NCBI GenBank assembly: GCA_009774465.1
Contig: VSNT01000055.1
Span: forward strand, 1 to 24,534
DNA length: 24,534 bases
Direction: 5' to 3'
Source: Lachnospiraceae bacterium
Lineage (GTDB): Bacteria; Bacillota_A; Clostridia; Lachnospirales; Lachnospiraceae
Shown: piece by piece, positions 1 to 9,338 of the stretch
How positions within the stretch are numbered: position 1 is the stretch's first letter
Layout: each line of letters opens with the position of its first letter
Position numbers and translations under genes: made by a program
The notes under the pieces: generated by a model
The model's input: the letters and a program-made list of their open reading frames with translations, nothing else
The model's database searches: none
Told to the model about the DNA's origin: nothing

Positions 1-1
1 G

Positions 2-50
2 AAAATCGCTGAACCCCAATAAACACAAGGGATACAGCGATTTTTTCTTT
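2..50 (+). terminator. Hairpin with T-run, probable intrinsic terminator
   Basis: A perfect 10-bp stem (arms 2-11 and 35-44, AAAATCGCTG with its complement) encloses a loop that can add a CCC/GGG pairing. A T-rich tract at 41-50 follows on the plus strand. This is the form of a rho-independent terminator reading rightward, for a gene to the left of the window. Because the stem begins with A's, the minus strand also leaves the hairpin in T's, so it may stop the leftward operon too, about 200 bases after its last gene. I see no gene between 51 and 244. Confidence 0.6.
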
Positions 51-244
51 AAATAACTGTCAAAGACGGGATTATATCACACATTGTTTTGGTAGGCAAA
101 CTTTACCAGCGCTATTTACCATCCCCGGCTATCTAAATGTTTTATGCGGAAACTGCATATTATGCCAAAAAGAGCGCATAGCAACTGCTGATACGCCCTT
201 TTCCAAATATCTATTTCATTTCCAGCATACCGGAACATTTCGAT

Positions 245-1285
245 TCATTTATGCAGCAATGTCATACACCTGTCATACACTTTCACAGAGAGGTAAAATA
301 AATCAGGATTAAACAAAAAAATTTTCATTCTTATCTTATCTCCTGTCACAGCAAATTCATTTTTATAGATTTCCTTTATTTTATCTTTTTCCTTTTTAAG
401 TACTAAAACTGCTTCTTTTGCAGATGCTTTCATCTTTTTATCTTTAAACTCTACAAAGTAAAACAACATTCTCCTGCAGAAATGGTAAAATGCCTTTTCA
501 GAAAATTCTTCCATGCCAATTTCCTTCAAATATGCAATCTGCTCCTCCCAAAGAGGAATTTCATCATTAAACCTGCGTTCATGCAGCTTCTCGTTCATAA
601 TACTGCCCTGACGGTTTACCACATAGTTATAATAAGGTGTATCCAGAAAAACACAGCAGTTCGTGTTCACCAGTGCATTGGTTGTATAATTAATATCCTC
701 TGATTTTTTCCCTACAGGAAACTGCATTCCTTCTACAAGATCCCTTCTAAAAAGTTTACTCCACACAGAATTATAAATATGATAAGGTTTGTCGTCGCAT
801 ATATAGGTATCTAGCGCCTCCTGTCTGGTCAACACATATTTCTTTCCTGAAAAATTCACCTGTTTTTTATCATTTGTATCTTCCGTATATTTTTTAGAGT
901 CTGTATCTTCTTTGATATGCCTGTATGCGCAAACTGCCAATTGTGCTCCTTCTTCCTCACAGGCGTTAAGCATTGCTTCATACATCCTCATCTCAATCCA
1001 GTCATCCCCATCCACATATCCGATATAGTCCCCTTTTGCAATGGTCAATCCGGCATTCCTTGCTCCTGAAGGTCCCTGATTTTCCTGATGAATTACCTGA
1101 ATGCGTGAATCTTTTTTTACATACTCATCACAGATAGCTCCAGTGCCATCTACAGATCCATCATCCACCACAATAATTTCAAGTGCCCTATAGGTCTGTC
1201 CCAGAATACTGTCAAGACAACGGGGCAGATAGGTTTCTATGTTATATGCTGCAACGATTACGGAAATTAATTTATCATCCTGCAT
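245..1285 (-). CDS. GT2 (GT-A fold) glycosyltransferase
   Basis: A 346-residue family 2 glycosyltransferase that should add a sugar from a nucleotide donor to the growing lipid-linked glycan at the inner membrane face. The N-terminus has the GT-A nucleotide-binding start SVIVAAYN (residues 8-15), the VVDDGSVDGT stretch (39-48), QGPSGARNAG (70-79) and the metal-binding DxD as VDGDDW (91-96). The rest is an acceptor-side domain with no recognisable motif. No transmembrane helix is seen. The ATG at 1285 follows AAGGAAGG. It lies 19 bases after the upstream GT11 gene and is the last gene of the block. The region looks more AT-rich than the genes before it. Donor and acceptor cannot be told from sequence. 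Confidence 0.9.
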   Translation of the reverse strand: MQDDKLISVIVAAYNIETYLPRCLDSILGQTYRALEIIVVDDGSVDGTGAICDEYVKKDSRIQVIHQENQGPSGARNAGLTIAKGDYIGYVDGDDWIEMRMYEAMLNACEEEGAQLAVCAYRHIKEDTDSKKYTEDTNDKKQVNFSGKKYVLTRQEALDTYICDDKPYHIYNSVWSKLFRRDLVEGMQFPVGKKSEDINYTTNALVNTNCCVFLDTPYYNYVVNRQGSIMNEKLHERRFNDEIPLWEEQIAYLKEIGMEEFSEKAFYHFCRRMLFYFVEFKDKKMKASAKEAVLVLKKEKDKIKEIYKNEFAVTGDKIRMKIFLFNPDLFYLSVKVYDRCMTLLHK

Positions 1286-1304
1286 TTGCTTTTCCTTCCT
1301 TAAA

Positions 1305-2228
1305 TCAGTTCTGTAGGCACAGCACCTCCCCTTCCGGAGAAATCCTAATCATTTCTTTCGTATATATATCTTTCCTGTCCTGATGATTCGCCCACTTCGA
1401 AGGCGCTATCACTATTTTTTCCTTTGCAGGATCAAGCCATGCGCCCCACCAGCTAAAACTGGAATTTGCAATCACATGTGCTCTGCATTTGCTCATAAGA
1501 AAAAGATCCAGATACCCCGTATCTTCTGTGGTTCCTTCAATCACAACAAATTTTCCTTCTTCCCTGTCAAGCCCTCTTGTCCAGTCTTTCGCCCATTTTG
1601 TATCATTACTGAATATATAAAAAACAGCAGATGGAAATCTTTCTTCCAGCACCTTTATTGCTTTTTGATAATACGCTTCCGTACAGATACCGCCATAAAC
1701 CTCATCATTTTCCAGATAATCTCCCCTGCGGATATGCACGGAAACCGGCATCCGGCTTTCATTTTCTATTTTTGCCTGATATTTTCTGATACGCATTTCC
1801 AGTTCCTCAGGAATACTTCCCCATATAATATCTGAAAACTGAAAGGATCTTCGAACCTGTTCCTTTACTTCCTCAAAATACTTCTCACTTTGAAAATATC
1901 CGGTAAAATAAGCCGGCTCTCTTTTCAATATCTGCTCGTCAAAATCATAGCCTTTTTCCCGATATTCTTTTGATTTTCTCCCAAACAGCTTTCTTCTTAC
2001 TCTGTGGGAAAACTTCATAAATCCATCGGTAATTTCATTAATTTCTTCTTTATCTGCCGCCGGATAATCAATGCCAAAAGCCCACAGCAAAATAGGCCTG
2101 GAGTCTTCTCTTTCATATTCCGTCTGATCGTCTAACTTTACTTCTTTTCCCTGCGCCTTAAGTCTCAAATACAGTGCATATTGAAACATTTGATTTCCAA
2201 GGCCTCCGGTCATTCTGATAATAATCAT
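1305..2228 (-). CDS. GT11 alpha-1,2-fucosyltransferase-like protein
   Basis: A 307-residue GT11-family protein. Known members move L-fucose from GDP-fucose in alpha-1,2 linkage, usually onto galactose. The family start MIIIRMTGGLGNQMFQYALY (residues 1-20) is intact, as is the nucleotide-binding motif HIRRGDY (165-171), followed later by NSSFSWWGAW. In-frame starts exist further upstream (to 2246), but the ATG at 2228 matches the family N-terminus and has GGGAG five bases ahead. It follows a second GT11 gene after a 94-base gap and is clearly its paralogue, roughly half identical by eye over the first 130 residues. All key motifs are present, so it should be active. The acceptor is unknown. 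Confidence 0.9.
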   Translation of the reverse strand: MIIIRMTGGLGNQMFQYALYLRLKAQGKEVKLDDQTEYEREDSRPILLWAFGIDYPAADKEEINEITDGFMKFSHRVRRKLFGRKSKEYREKGYDFDEQILKREPAYFTGYFQSEKYFEEVKEQVRRSFQFSDIIWGSIPEELEMRIRKYQAKIENESRMPVSVHIRRGDYLENDEVYGGICTEAYYQKAIKVLEERFPSAVFYIFSNDTKWAKDWTRGLDREEGKFVVIEGTTEDTGYLDLFLMSKCRAHVIANSSFSWWGAWLDPAKEKIVIAPSKWANHQDRKDIYTKEMIRISPEGEVLCLQN

Positions 2229-2322
2229 ACCTGCTCCCGCTCCCATCTTCTTGCTATAGCAGTCACTTTAAATCAGGAAATTTACAGTTAAATATAGAAG
2301 GTCCTTTTCTGTCATTAAAAAT

Positions 2323-3288
2323 TCAGTTGTGAATGGTACAGTTAACCCTTCCCTTTTCATTGACAAGCGTCATACCTGTTGTATAAATCTCGTTTCCTTC
2401 CCTGTCGGTGCTCCATCTGTCCGGCGCAACTACCACTTTTTCCGGGTGATCATTTATCCAGGCCGACCACCAGCTAAAGCTGGAATTGCTGATGATATTA
2501 TGTTTGCACTTGCTCATCAGCATCATATCAAGATAACCGGTATATTCCGTATTTGCCTCCACCATAACAAAACGTTTTTCCATTGCTTTTACCTCAGAAG
2601 GACTCATTCCCTCCTGGATCTGGCTTTGAATCAAATCCATCACCCAGCCTCTCACCCATTTAGGTTCATTGCTGAATATGTAAAATTTTGCCTCAGGAAC
2701 CTTATCCTGAATAAAGCGCACCGCTCCCTTATAATAATTTTCCGTACAGATTCCGTCATACAACTCTCCATCCACCCGGGAATCGCTGCGATACATGTGA
2801 AGTCCTACCGATTCGCTGGATTCTATTCCATCCAGACAGGCCTTTGTTGCTTTATAAAGTCGTTCAGGCAGACGCATGTCCTCCAGTGTGGAAAAACGGT
2901 ACAGTTTTCTCACTTCATCCTTAATATCCTCAAAATATTTTTCACTCTGAAAATTTCCCCGAAGATACATGGAATCAAAATTCAGCACATTGGGATCATA
3001 AAAGCCCTGTTCCTCGTATTCTATGGCTTTCCTTCCAAATATTTTTCTGCGCAGTCTTTTTAAAATATCCATAGAACCGTCGGTAAATGCTGTAATCTCA
3101 TCCCAGGTTGCTCTTGGATACTCAATGCCAAACACTGCCAGCATGATAGGGCGTGCTTTTTCCCCCCGGTATTCATTGATATCATCAAATTTCACTTCTT
3201 TTCCCATAGACTTAAGCTTCAGATATAATGCATACTGAAACATCTGGCTCCCAAGTCCTCCGGACATTCTGATTATGTTCATGGTCAT
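2323..3288 (-). CDS. GT11 fucosyltransferase-like protein with altered motif I
   Basis: A 321-residue GT11-family protein, paralogous to its downstream neighbour. The N-terminal signature IIRMSGGLGSQMFQYALYLK is near residues 5-24, and the C-terminal SNSSFSWWSAW is kept. The central motif, normally HxRRGDY, reads HMYRSDS at residues 164-170. The first arginine, which family work links to GDP-fucose binding, is tyrosine here, and the Gly is Ser. It also has an extra helical stretch after the KWVRGW region (SQIQEGMSPSEVKAMEK). The frame opens with GTG at 3309, but the ATG at 3288 sits seven bases after GGAAAGG and is preferred; 3282 is also possible. It may have changed donor or acceptor, or be weakly active. 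Confidence 0.85.
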   Translation of the reverse strand: MTMNIIRMSGGLGSQMFQYALYLKLKSMGKEVKFDDINEYRGEKARPIMLAVFGIEYPRATWDEITAFTDGSMDILKRLRRKIFGRKAIEYEEQGFYDPNVLNFDSMYLRGNFQSEKYFEDIKDEVRKLYRFSTLEDMRLPERLYKATKACLDGIESSESVGLHMYRSDSRVDGELYDGICTENYYKGAVRFIQDKVPEAKFYIFSNEPKWVRGWVMDLIQSQIQEGMSPSEVKAMEKRFVMVEANTEYTGYLDMMLMSKCKHNIISNSSFSWWSAWINDHPEKVVVAPDRWSTDREGNEIYTTGMTLVNEKGRVNCTIHN

Positions 3289-3310
3289 CACCATGCCTTT
3301 CCAAATCACA

Positions 3311-5185
3311 CTAATGTATCTGCGTTAACCACTGCTGGAACATTAAAATATACCAAATCTGTATCCGCCATTCCCCACGTGTAATAAAGTCATCCCAGAT
3401 TTTCCAAACCACATCAGGATCTAAAAACCCCTGTTCTTTCAGCAGCTTTTTATCTATCAGCTCTTCCGCCCACATGCGCATTTTGCTCTGGCGCAGCCAT
3501 TTGTCTATGGGAATGGAAAACCCTTTTTTGGGGCGCTCCATCATTTCTTTTGGTACATAGCGGTAAAGCACTTCCCGAAGTACCTTTTTCCCCACACCAC
3601 CGCCACGCTTATAATCAATGGGCAGCCTCCAGGCAAATTCCACCACATCCTTATCCAGCATGGGCACTCTTGTTTCCAGAGAAACCGCCATTGCAGCCCG
3701 GTCCACCTTCACTAAAATATCGTCAGGATGGTACATAAGCATATTCATCAGCATAATGTTGTGGTTTGTCTCATCCAGAAATCCTTCCTTATATTCATTG
3801 TATTTGTAGAGAATCTCCTTATGAGTAAGACAGATTTTCCGTGCCAAAGGTTCCGTTTCCATAGAAGATATATATAAATCCGCAGGTCCTTTCGCCCCTA
3901 AAAGCTTTCCTTTCACCTTATAGACCGGATGTTTGGCCAGTGGGCTGTGAAGCACCAGACCGCTTACAGGCTTTCGAATGAAATAAGGCACTCCCTTCAT
4001 TTTATTCCATATCCGCTCCACTGAAAAGTAAGAAGTATATCCACAAAAAAGCTCGTCTCCTCCGTCTCCGCTTAAAGATACCGTCACATGCTCTCTGGTC
4101 ATTTTACTTACAAGATATGTGGGAATCTGGGAAGAGTCGGCAAAAGGCTCTCCAAACATTTCCCCCAGCTTTGGCACCACCTCTCTGGCATCCCGGTCTG
4201 TAATATACAGTTCCGTATGCTCTGTTCCCAAATGCTGCGCGATTTCTCTGGCATAAACAGCTTCGTTATAGCCTTTTTCCTCCATGCCAATGGTAAAGCT
4301 CTTTACTTTCCCTTTATTCAATGACTGCATCAATGCCACAATGGTACTGCTGTCAATACCTGCAGAAAGAAAAGCGCCTACCGGCACATCCGCTGCCATC
4401 TGCTCCGAAATAGATTCCTTTAAAAGCCGCTCCAGTTCATCCGCCGCCTCCTGAAAACTTCCATCAAATAAATTCTTCTGCCCCTTGTATGCGGCTTCCT
4501 TCATAGACCAATAAGGCGTAATTTCCCACTTATTAAATGGAGATTTAATTTTTAATATTGTTCCCGGCTCCAGCTTATAAATCCCCTCATAAATAGAATA
4601 AGGCGCTGGAATATAACCATGTACAAAATATAAATCAAGTACTTCCCGGCAGATGGGATTATGAAATCCGTCCATCACTGCAATGCAGCCTATGTCTGAG
4701 GCAAACACAAAGCTCTCCCCATTCATCCCATAGTACAAAGGCTTTTCCCCTACCCTGTCACGAAGCAGGTATAAAGTTTTTTCTTTTTTATCATATAAAG
4801 AAATGGCAAACATCCCCTTGCATATGGCAATGGTCTTTTCAATGCCATATGCTTCAAAGGCTTCTAACAGTACTTCCGTATCGGAGCTTCCTCTGAAAGC
4901 AGTTACCTTTTTTTCCTGCAGCAGCTTATCCGCCAGCTTTTTATAATTATAGATTTCCCCATTATAGGCAATCACAAAACGTCCGCTGTGGGAAGTCATA
5001 GGCTGAGCGCCATTTTCCGACAAATCTACAATAGAAAGTCTTCTGTGTCCAAGAGCCACCTTTCCATCCTCGGAAATATAAGTTCCTCCTGCATCCGGCC
5101 CTCTGTGATGCATCCGCTCTTTCATGCGCTCAATATTACTCTGCCCATCTCCTGCAAAATTACAAAATCCGGCTATTCCACACAT
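3311..5185 (-). CDS. asnB: AsnB-like glutamine-dependent amidotransferase (first of two by position)
   Basis: A 624-residue class II glutamine amidotransferase of the asparagine synthetase B family. The N-terminal glutaminase begins MCGIAGF, so Cys2 of the translated protein becomes the N-terminal nucleophile. It carries HHRGPD (26-31), RRLSIVDLS (48-56) and YNGEIYNY (74-81). The synthetase half has the ATP/PPi loop as FLSAGIDSS (272-280), where the usual SGG reads SAG, then SLSGDGGDELFCGY. In polysaccharide loci such proteins (WbpS is the known example) amidate uronic-acid carboxyls; asparagine synthesis is the other option. An AGGAG lies seven bases before the ATG at 5185. It follows the SGNH-like gene by 32 bases. 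The upstream UDP-GalNAcA genes supply a plausible substrate. Confidence 0.88.
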   Translation of the reverse strand: MCGIAGFCNFAGDGQSNIERMKERMHHRGPDAGGTYISEDGKVALGHRRLSIVDLSENGAQPMTSHSGRFVIAYNGEIYNYKKLADKLLQEKKVTAFRGSSDTEVLLEAFEAYGIEKTIAICKGMFAISLYDKKEKTLYLLRDRVGEKPLYYGMNGESFVFASDIGCIAVMDGFHNPICREVLDLYFVHGYIPAPYSIYEGIYKLEPGTILKIKSPFNKWEITPYWSMKEAAYKGQKNLFDGSFQEAADELERLLKESISEQMAADVPVGAFLSAGIDSSTIVALMQSLNKGKVKSFTIGMEEKGYNEAVYAREIAQHLGTEHTELYITDRDAREVVPKLGEMFGEPFADSSQIPTYLVSKMTREHVTVSLSGDGGDELFCGYTSYFSVERIWNKMKGVPYFIRKPVSGLVLHSPLAKHPVYKVKGKLLGAKGPADLYISSMETEPLARKICLTHKEILYKYNEYKEGFLDETNHNIMLMNMLMYHPDDILVKVDRAAMAVSLETRVPMLDKDVVEFAWRLPIDYKRGGGVGKKVLREVLYRYVPKEMMERPKKGFSIPIDKWLRQSKMRMWAEELIDKKLLKEQGFLDPDVVWKIWDDFITRGEWRIQIWYILMFQQWLTQIH

Positions 5186-5217
5186 AAAGTTTCTCCTCTC
5201 CTATGCCTGCTCACACC

Positions 5218-6288
5218 TCACTCCTGGGCAAAATCTTTATTTTCAATATGCTCATAAATAATGGCAAGGGCCTGCTCCTTTTTTTCCAGATACAATTCAT
5301 ATGCCTGTTCCCATGTTTCATATCCTTCTTCGCCCCGCTTATCTGATATATGAAACCGTTCCAGAAGCTTCCCAAGATATGCAGTGCATTTTTCCGCCCC
5401 CAGAGTATTCACATGACCGCCATAATCATAATAATCTGTTGTAAAATCAATTCCAATTTCCGCATAATACTCGTTCATATTTACAAAATCATAGCCGTAA
5501 GATTGAATAATGGGCCTCATGTAATTATACATTTCCTGCTCCTTGGGCTCAATCCTGTAGGGGGAAACAATAAAAAGCGCCTGCTGGTTCTGTTCCTTTA
5601 AGTAATCAAGCAACTCATAAAGACGTTCTTCCTGCTCTGTGGGAATCGGCGTTTTACCGGTAAGCCCCATGCAGTCAGGTATTCTCTCCTCCTCTAATGG
5701 CCCAACTTCATCCTTAATCACAAAGCCCATTAAGGGATGAGGCTTTTCGTACTTAAAACATGCAAGCTGTTCCGGCAGCACTATGGTTTTCCAGTTAGAA
5801 TGATATTTAAATATATCAAAATAATAGGTATATCTTTCAGAAACATCTGAAACCAGACGGTTAACCGCATAAATACGATTCAGAGAATATTTCATATTGT
5901 CCGTCACACCTCTGGCATAGGCCATATTATTTTCCATGTCCCCGTCTTCCATCGTATACATGCGCATTTCAAACACCACCACTTCCGGCTTCTGCGTTTT
6001 ATAGGCTTCCTTAAGTAATGGAAGCGCTGCGCTGGGGCGCTGTACATGGCTTGATAATGGATAGCAGGTAATTCCCCATTCTCCCCAAAGCTTTGGCGCG
6101 CTGTAAAAAGGATATACCGGACTGGAACCTATCATAATCACATCCAGCGTATTCTCCTCCTGCGCATAAAACCCGTTAAACAGATCCTTCACCTCGCCAT
6201 TGGTCCTTATCATATAAGTGAGGGTAGTTAAGATTATGAGAAAAATGCCTGTGAAAATAATTGTTTTTAATGCCTGCCTTTTCGTCAT
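5218..6288 (-). CDS. Membrane-anchored SGNH/DltD-like hydrolase or acyltransferase
   Basis: A 356-residue protein with one N-terminal membrane helix (about residues 8-26) and an extracytoplasmic domain. Block I reads DVIMIGSSPVYP (49-60), with a GxS-type serine at 55 or 56. Near the C-terminus DYGGHVN supplies an Asp-xxx-His pair (about 288 and 292). This arrangement fits SGNH esterases and DltD/AlgX-type proteins that help O-acylate or deacylate cell-surface glycans. A longer reading frame starts at 6330, but the ATG at 6288 has GGAG six bases ahead and overlaps the previous GT stop in an ATGA, which indicates translational coupling. The family call rests on two short motifs and topology. 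No partner MBOAT acyltransferase is in the window, so its donor is unclear. Confidence 0.65.
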   Translation of the reverse strand: MTKRQALKTIIFTGIFLIILTTLTYMIRTNGEVKDLFNGFYAQEENTLDVIMIGSSPVYPFYSAPKLWGEWGITCYPLSSHVQRPSAALPLLKEAYKTQKPEVVVFEMRMYTMEDGDMENNMAYARGVTDNMKYSLNRIYAVNRLVSDVSERYTYYFDIFKYHSNWKTIVLPEQLACFKYEKPHPLMGFVIKDEVGPLEEERIPDCMGLTGKTPIPTEQEERLYELLDYLKEQNQQALFIVSPYRIEPKEQEMYNYMRPIIQSYGYDFVNMNEYYAEIGIDFTTDYYDYGGHVNTLGAEKCTAYLGKLLERFHISDKRGEEGYETWEQAYELYLEKKEQALAIIYEHIENKDFAQE

Positions 6289-7403
6289 GATTTTCTCCAA
6301 AAATCTAGTGAGCCTAAGTAGGCTTCCCACTCTTTGTAAACCTTTTCAGGTAAATAAATATCGCTTGTTTTCGTTGCATTCATTCCGAGCTCATTTGAAT
6401 ATTGCAAGTTATTTAATACTTTTTGCAGGTTATCTTTCATCTGTTCAACATCTCCAACCTGGGTTAAAAGTCCGTTAATTCCATGCTCAATCAAATCCGC
6501 CGGACCGCCGCAGGGACAGTCTGTCGCGATAACCGTAAGCCCTAATATCATGGCTTCAATTAACGTATTAGGCACCCCTTCCGTATTAGAAGGAAGTACA
6601 AAAACGCGGGCTTTGTAAATTGCTTCCTGCACATTGGAAATTGCTCCGGGAAAAGAAATTCTTTCCTCCATTCCAAGCGTGGCTGTAAGCTCTTTCAGCT
6701 TTTCCTTAAGCTCTCCTTCTCCATAAATAATCAGTTGATATTCAGGATACTTCTCAGCTATCCCTGCAAAAGCTCTGATCAGAAGTTCATGGTTTTTATT
6801 TTCATCCAGTCTTCCCACTGCTACTATGGTTTTTTCTCTTTCCCCTTCATACCTGGGGATAAAAAAGCCAGGATCAATCGGATTCTTAAGAATAACAGCC
6901 TTATCTCTGACTGCCCTGGGAAAAAAGTCAAGGCTTTGTCTGGTCTGAATAATCACCCCATCCGCAAGCCGAAATAAATTTTTCGCCGCCAGGCGCATCC
7001 ATCCCAGATAATATTCCATCATGGGATCGCCCCGGACAGCAACTGCAACCGGGATATTCAAAAAACGTGATGTTAAAACCGCCATCATATTATTTTTTCC
7101 GATAAAGGACAAAATTACATCCGGCTGCTCCTGCTTCCAGATTTTTCTAAGCTTTTCAAACCGTCTTATAAAATTAAGAATCCGGCTTTTCGTACATTCC
7201 TCTTTGGTAAGATCTGAAATAATCCGCTTTGCTCCTGGATTCAGTGGATATTCATTTTCTTTTTGATACTGTGTTACTACAGTGATTTGAAAGCCTCTGG
7301 CAATCAGATAATCACATAAATTAACCAGTACACGTTCCGTACCGCCTTTACCCAATGCTCCAATCAGCATGGCAACATGCAATTGTCTCTTATTTATTAT
7401 CAT
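6285..7403 (-). CDS. GT4 (GT-B fold) glycosyltransferase
   Basis: A 372-residue retaining GT-B glycosyltransferase. The N-terminal domain opens with the glycine-rich acceptor loop MLIGALGKGGTERVL (12-26). The C-terminal donor domain begins at VAVGRLDENKNHELL (194-208) and carries the E-x7-E motif TEGVPNTLIE (274-283) followed by TDCPCGGP. It probably adds one sugar to the lipid-linked repeat. The ATG at 7403 follows AAAGG, 28 bases after the AsnB-like gene, and its TGA overlaps the next start. It closely resembles the GT4 at 9339-10430, including the shared CPCGGPA segment, so the two look like duplicates. The sugar donor cannot be assigned. Confidence 0.88.
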   Translation of the reverse strand: MIINKRQLHVAMLIGALGKGGTERVLVNLCDYLIARGFQITVVTQYQKENEYPLNPGAKRIISDLTKEECTKSRILNFIRRFEKLRKIWKQEQPDVILSFIGKNNMMAVLTSRFLNIPVAVAVRGDPMMEYYLGWMRLAAKNLFRLADGVIIQTRQSLDFFPRAVRDKAVILKNPIDPGFFIPRYEGEREKTIVAVGRLDENKNHELLIRAFAGIAEKYPEYQLIIYGEGELKEKLKELTATLGMEERISFPGAISNVQEAIYKARVFVLPSNTEGVPNTLIEAMILGLTVIATDCPCGGPADLIEHGINGLLTQVGDVEQMKDNLQKVLNNLQYSNELGMNATKTSDIYLPEKVYKEWEAYLGSLDFWRKS

Positions 7404-7431
7404 TCTTTTTGCGCCTTTCTGCTGATTCCTG

Positions 7432-9321
7432 CTAACTTAAATTGCTGCAATAGCCATAATACCATTGCTGGAATACAAAGAAGGACCAGATCAGTCTGGA
7501 GTAATTCGCCCCTGTTGATGGGCCTCCATCTCCCGTCTGAAGGTAATTTTCAATTAATTTTTTTACAAAATCCGGCTGAAATAATCCCTGCCTACGCAGA
7601 TATGCGCTGTCGCTTACTGCAAGAAGCTGCTCTTTTAAGGGACCATGCAGCCAGTCGTCAAGAGGAACGCTGAACCCCTTCTTTGGGCGCTCCAGCATCT
7701 GCTTTGGAATATAATCAAAAGCAATTTCCTTTAAAATATATTTTTTGATTCCATTTCTATATTTTAAATCATGGGACAACCTAAAGGAGTATTCCATCAC
7801 ATCCTTATCCAGAATGGGACATCTGGCTTCTAATGAGTATTTCATGGAAGCCCTGTCCACTTTGCACAAAATATCCCCAGGCAGGTAAGTGTCCATATCC
7901 AGAAGCATTCTTCGTATCTGCCAGTTTTCCACCTGATAACTGCTCTCAGATGCATAGTAACAGGTTTTTCCCTCTCCCAATGTCATTTTTTCCGCCAGAT
8001 TCATATAATTGTTTGATGTAAACTGAGTTTTGGCTTCTTTTACCCTGTTTCCGGCAATTACTCTCACCTTAAAAGGAAGTCTTTCCTCTACCTTGCTCTG
8101 CCTTAAAACAGGCAGATTACATATACCATGAATCATTCCTCCAAGTGTATCCAGTTTTTGCGCCTTACGCACATTTTCATAAAGATTATAGCCGCAGAAA
8201 AATTCATCCCCTCCATCACCTGAAAGGGCCACTGTCACTCTGCTTTTTGCAAGTTTGGACACCAGCATAGTAGGAATTTGGGAAGAATCAGCAAAGGGTT
8301 CATCATAAAACTCAGGGATGCTTTCCACCAGATCAAGCATTTCCTTTTCCCCAATATATAGCTCCGTATGATCGGTCCCTAAATATTCCGCTATTTCCCT
8401 TGCGTACTTTGCTTCATTGTACCGCTCATCATTAAATCCAATGGAAAATGTTTTTACCGGCTCTGGGGAATGTTTCTGTGCAATTGCAGTTGTCAGAGAA
8501 GAATCATAGCCGCCGCTTAAAAAAGTGCCCAGTGGAACATCTGCTATCATGCGGGAAGCAACTGCTTTGTTTAAGAGAGCTTTGAGTTCTTCTTTTCCCT
8601 GCTCGTAATCCGTTACGGGAGATTCCTGCATTTTGTGATAAACCGTCTTAACATCCCAATATTTCCAGACGGTACTTTTCCCTTCCTTAAACTTCAAAAT
8701 ACTGCCCGGCTCCAATTTATATACATGTTCAAAGATACTGTCCGGTGCATTGATGTACTGCTGAAATAAATACCGTGGCAGCAATTCCAAACGAATCTTT
8801 CCGGAAAAACCCGGCCTTGCCATGATTGGCTTTAATTCCGAAGCAAAAATAAGGTTCTCTCCTTCCAGCTCATAGTAAAGAGGTTTTTTCCCAATTCTGT
8901 CACGAATTAAATACAAGTCTGCCGATCTTCTGTCATAAATGCAGATGGCAAACATTCCGTTAAACTTCTCCACACAGGAAATTCCCCATTTTAAATAGGC
9001 GGCAAGAATTACTTCCGTATCACAGTTTGAACAAAAAGAATAGTCTGAAAGCTCTTCCTTTAATTCCCTGTAATTATAAATTTCTCCATTATACACCACA
9101 CTGATACATCCGTCTGCAGAATGCATGGGCTGATGGCCTAACGGTGACAAATCCAAAATGGAAAGTCTTCTTTGTGCCAGCCCCACCGTATAACCACCCG
9201 GCGCTTCATAAATTTCCACACCGCTGTCATCCGGTCCCCTGTGAATCATGGTATCATTCATCAATGTTAACGTATCTTTTGTTATTCGCTGCCTGCTGTA
9301 AAAACCGCTGATTCCACACAT
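7432..9321 (-). CDS. asnB: AsnB-like glutamine-dependent amidotransferase (second by position)
   Basis: A 629-residue asparagine synthetase B family protein. The reading frame extends up to 9366, but the ATG at 9321 has GGAGG six bases ahead and gives MCGISGF, leaving the essential Cys at the N-terminus after Met removal. The glutaminase half has IHRGPDD (26-32), AQRRLSILDLS (49-59) and YNGEIYNYREL (77-87). The synthetase half has the normal PPi loop LSGGYDSS (268-275) and ALSGDGGDEFFCGY. Unlike the other copy, its loop is canonical. It sits 17 bases after one GT4 and 28 before another. It probably amidates a carboxylated sugar or another acid; two such enzymes suggest two amidation sites or two substrates. 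Confidence 0.88.
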   Translation of the reverse strand: MCGISGFYSRQRITKDTLTLMNDTMIHRGPDDSGVEIYEAPGGYTVGLAQRRLSILDLSPLGHQPMHSADGCISVVYNGEIYNYRELKEELSDYSFCSNCDTEVILAAYLKWGISCVEKFNGMFAICIYDRRSADLYLIRDRIGKKPLYYELEGENLIFASELKPIMARPGFSGKIRLELLPRYLFQQYINAPDSIFEHVYKLEPGSILKFKEGKSTVWKYWDVKTVYHKMQESPVTDYEQGKEELKALLNKAVASRMIADVPLGTFLSGGYDSSLTTAIAQKHSPEPVKTFSIGFNDERYNEAKYAREIAEYLGTDHTELYIGEKEMLDLVESIPEFYDEPFADSSQIPTMLVSKLAKSRVTVALSGDGGDEFFCGYNLYENVRKAQKLDTLGGMIHGICNLPVLRQSKVEERLPFKVRVIAGNRVKEAKTQFTSNNYMNLAEKMTLGEGKTCYYASESSYQVENWQIRRMLLDMDTYLPGDILCKVDRASMKYSLEARCPILDKDVMEYSFRLSHDLKYRNGIKKYILKEIAFDYIPKQMLERPKKGFSVPLDDWLHGPLKEQLLAVSDSAYLRRQGLFQPDFVKKLIENYLQTGDGGPSTGANYSRLIWSFFVFQQWYYGYCSNLS

Positions 9322-9338
9322 AGGAATCCTCCATTCGT

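Noticed and set aside
2229..2322. Promoter in the gap between the two GT11 genes
   Set aside because: A TATATT is present, but the matching upstream hexamer fits the consensus at only about half its positions.
2329..3063. 244-codon open frame on the plus strand
   Set aside because: It lies wholly within the GT11 gene on the minus strand, shows no domain or ribosome site, and the minus-strand protein has clear family motifs. Other plus-strand frames (for example 1383-1835, 14755-15303, 16289-16804) are shadows for the same reason.
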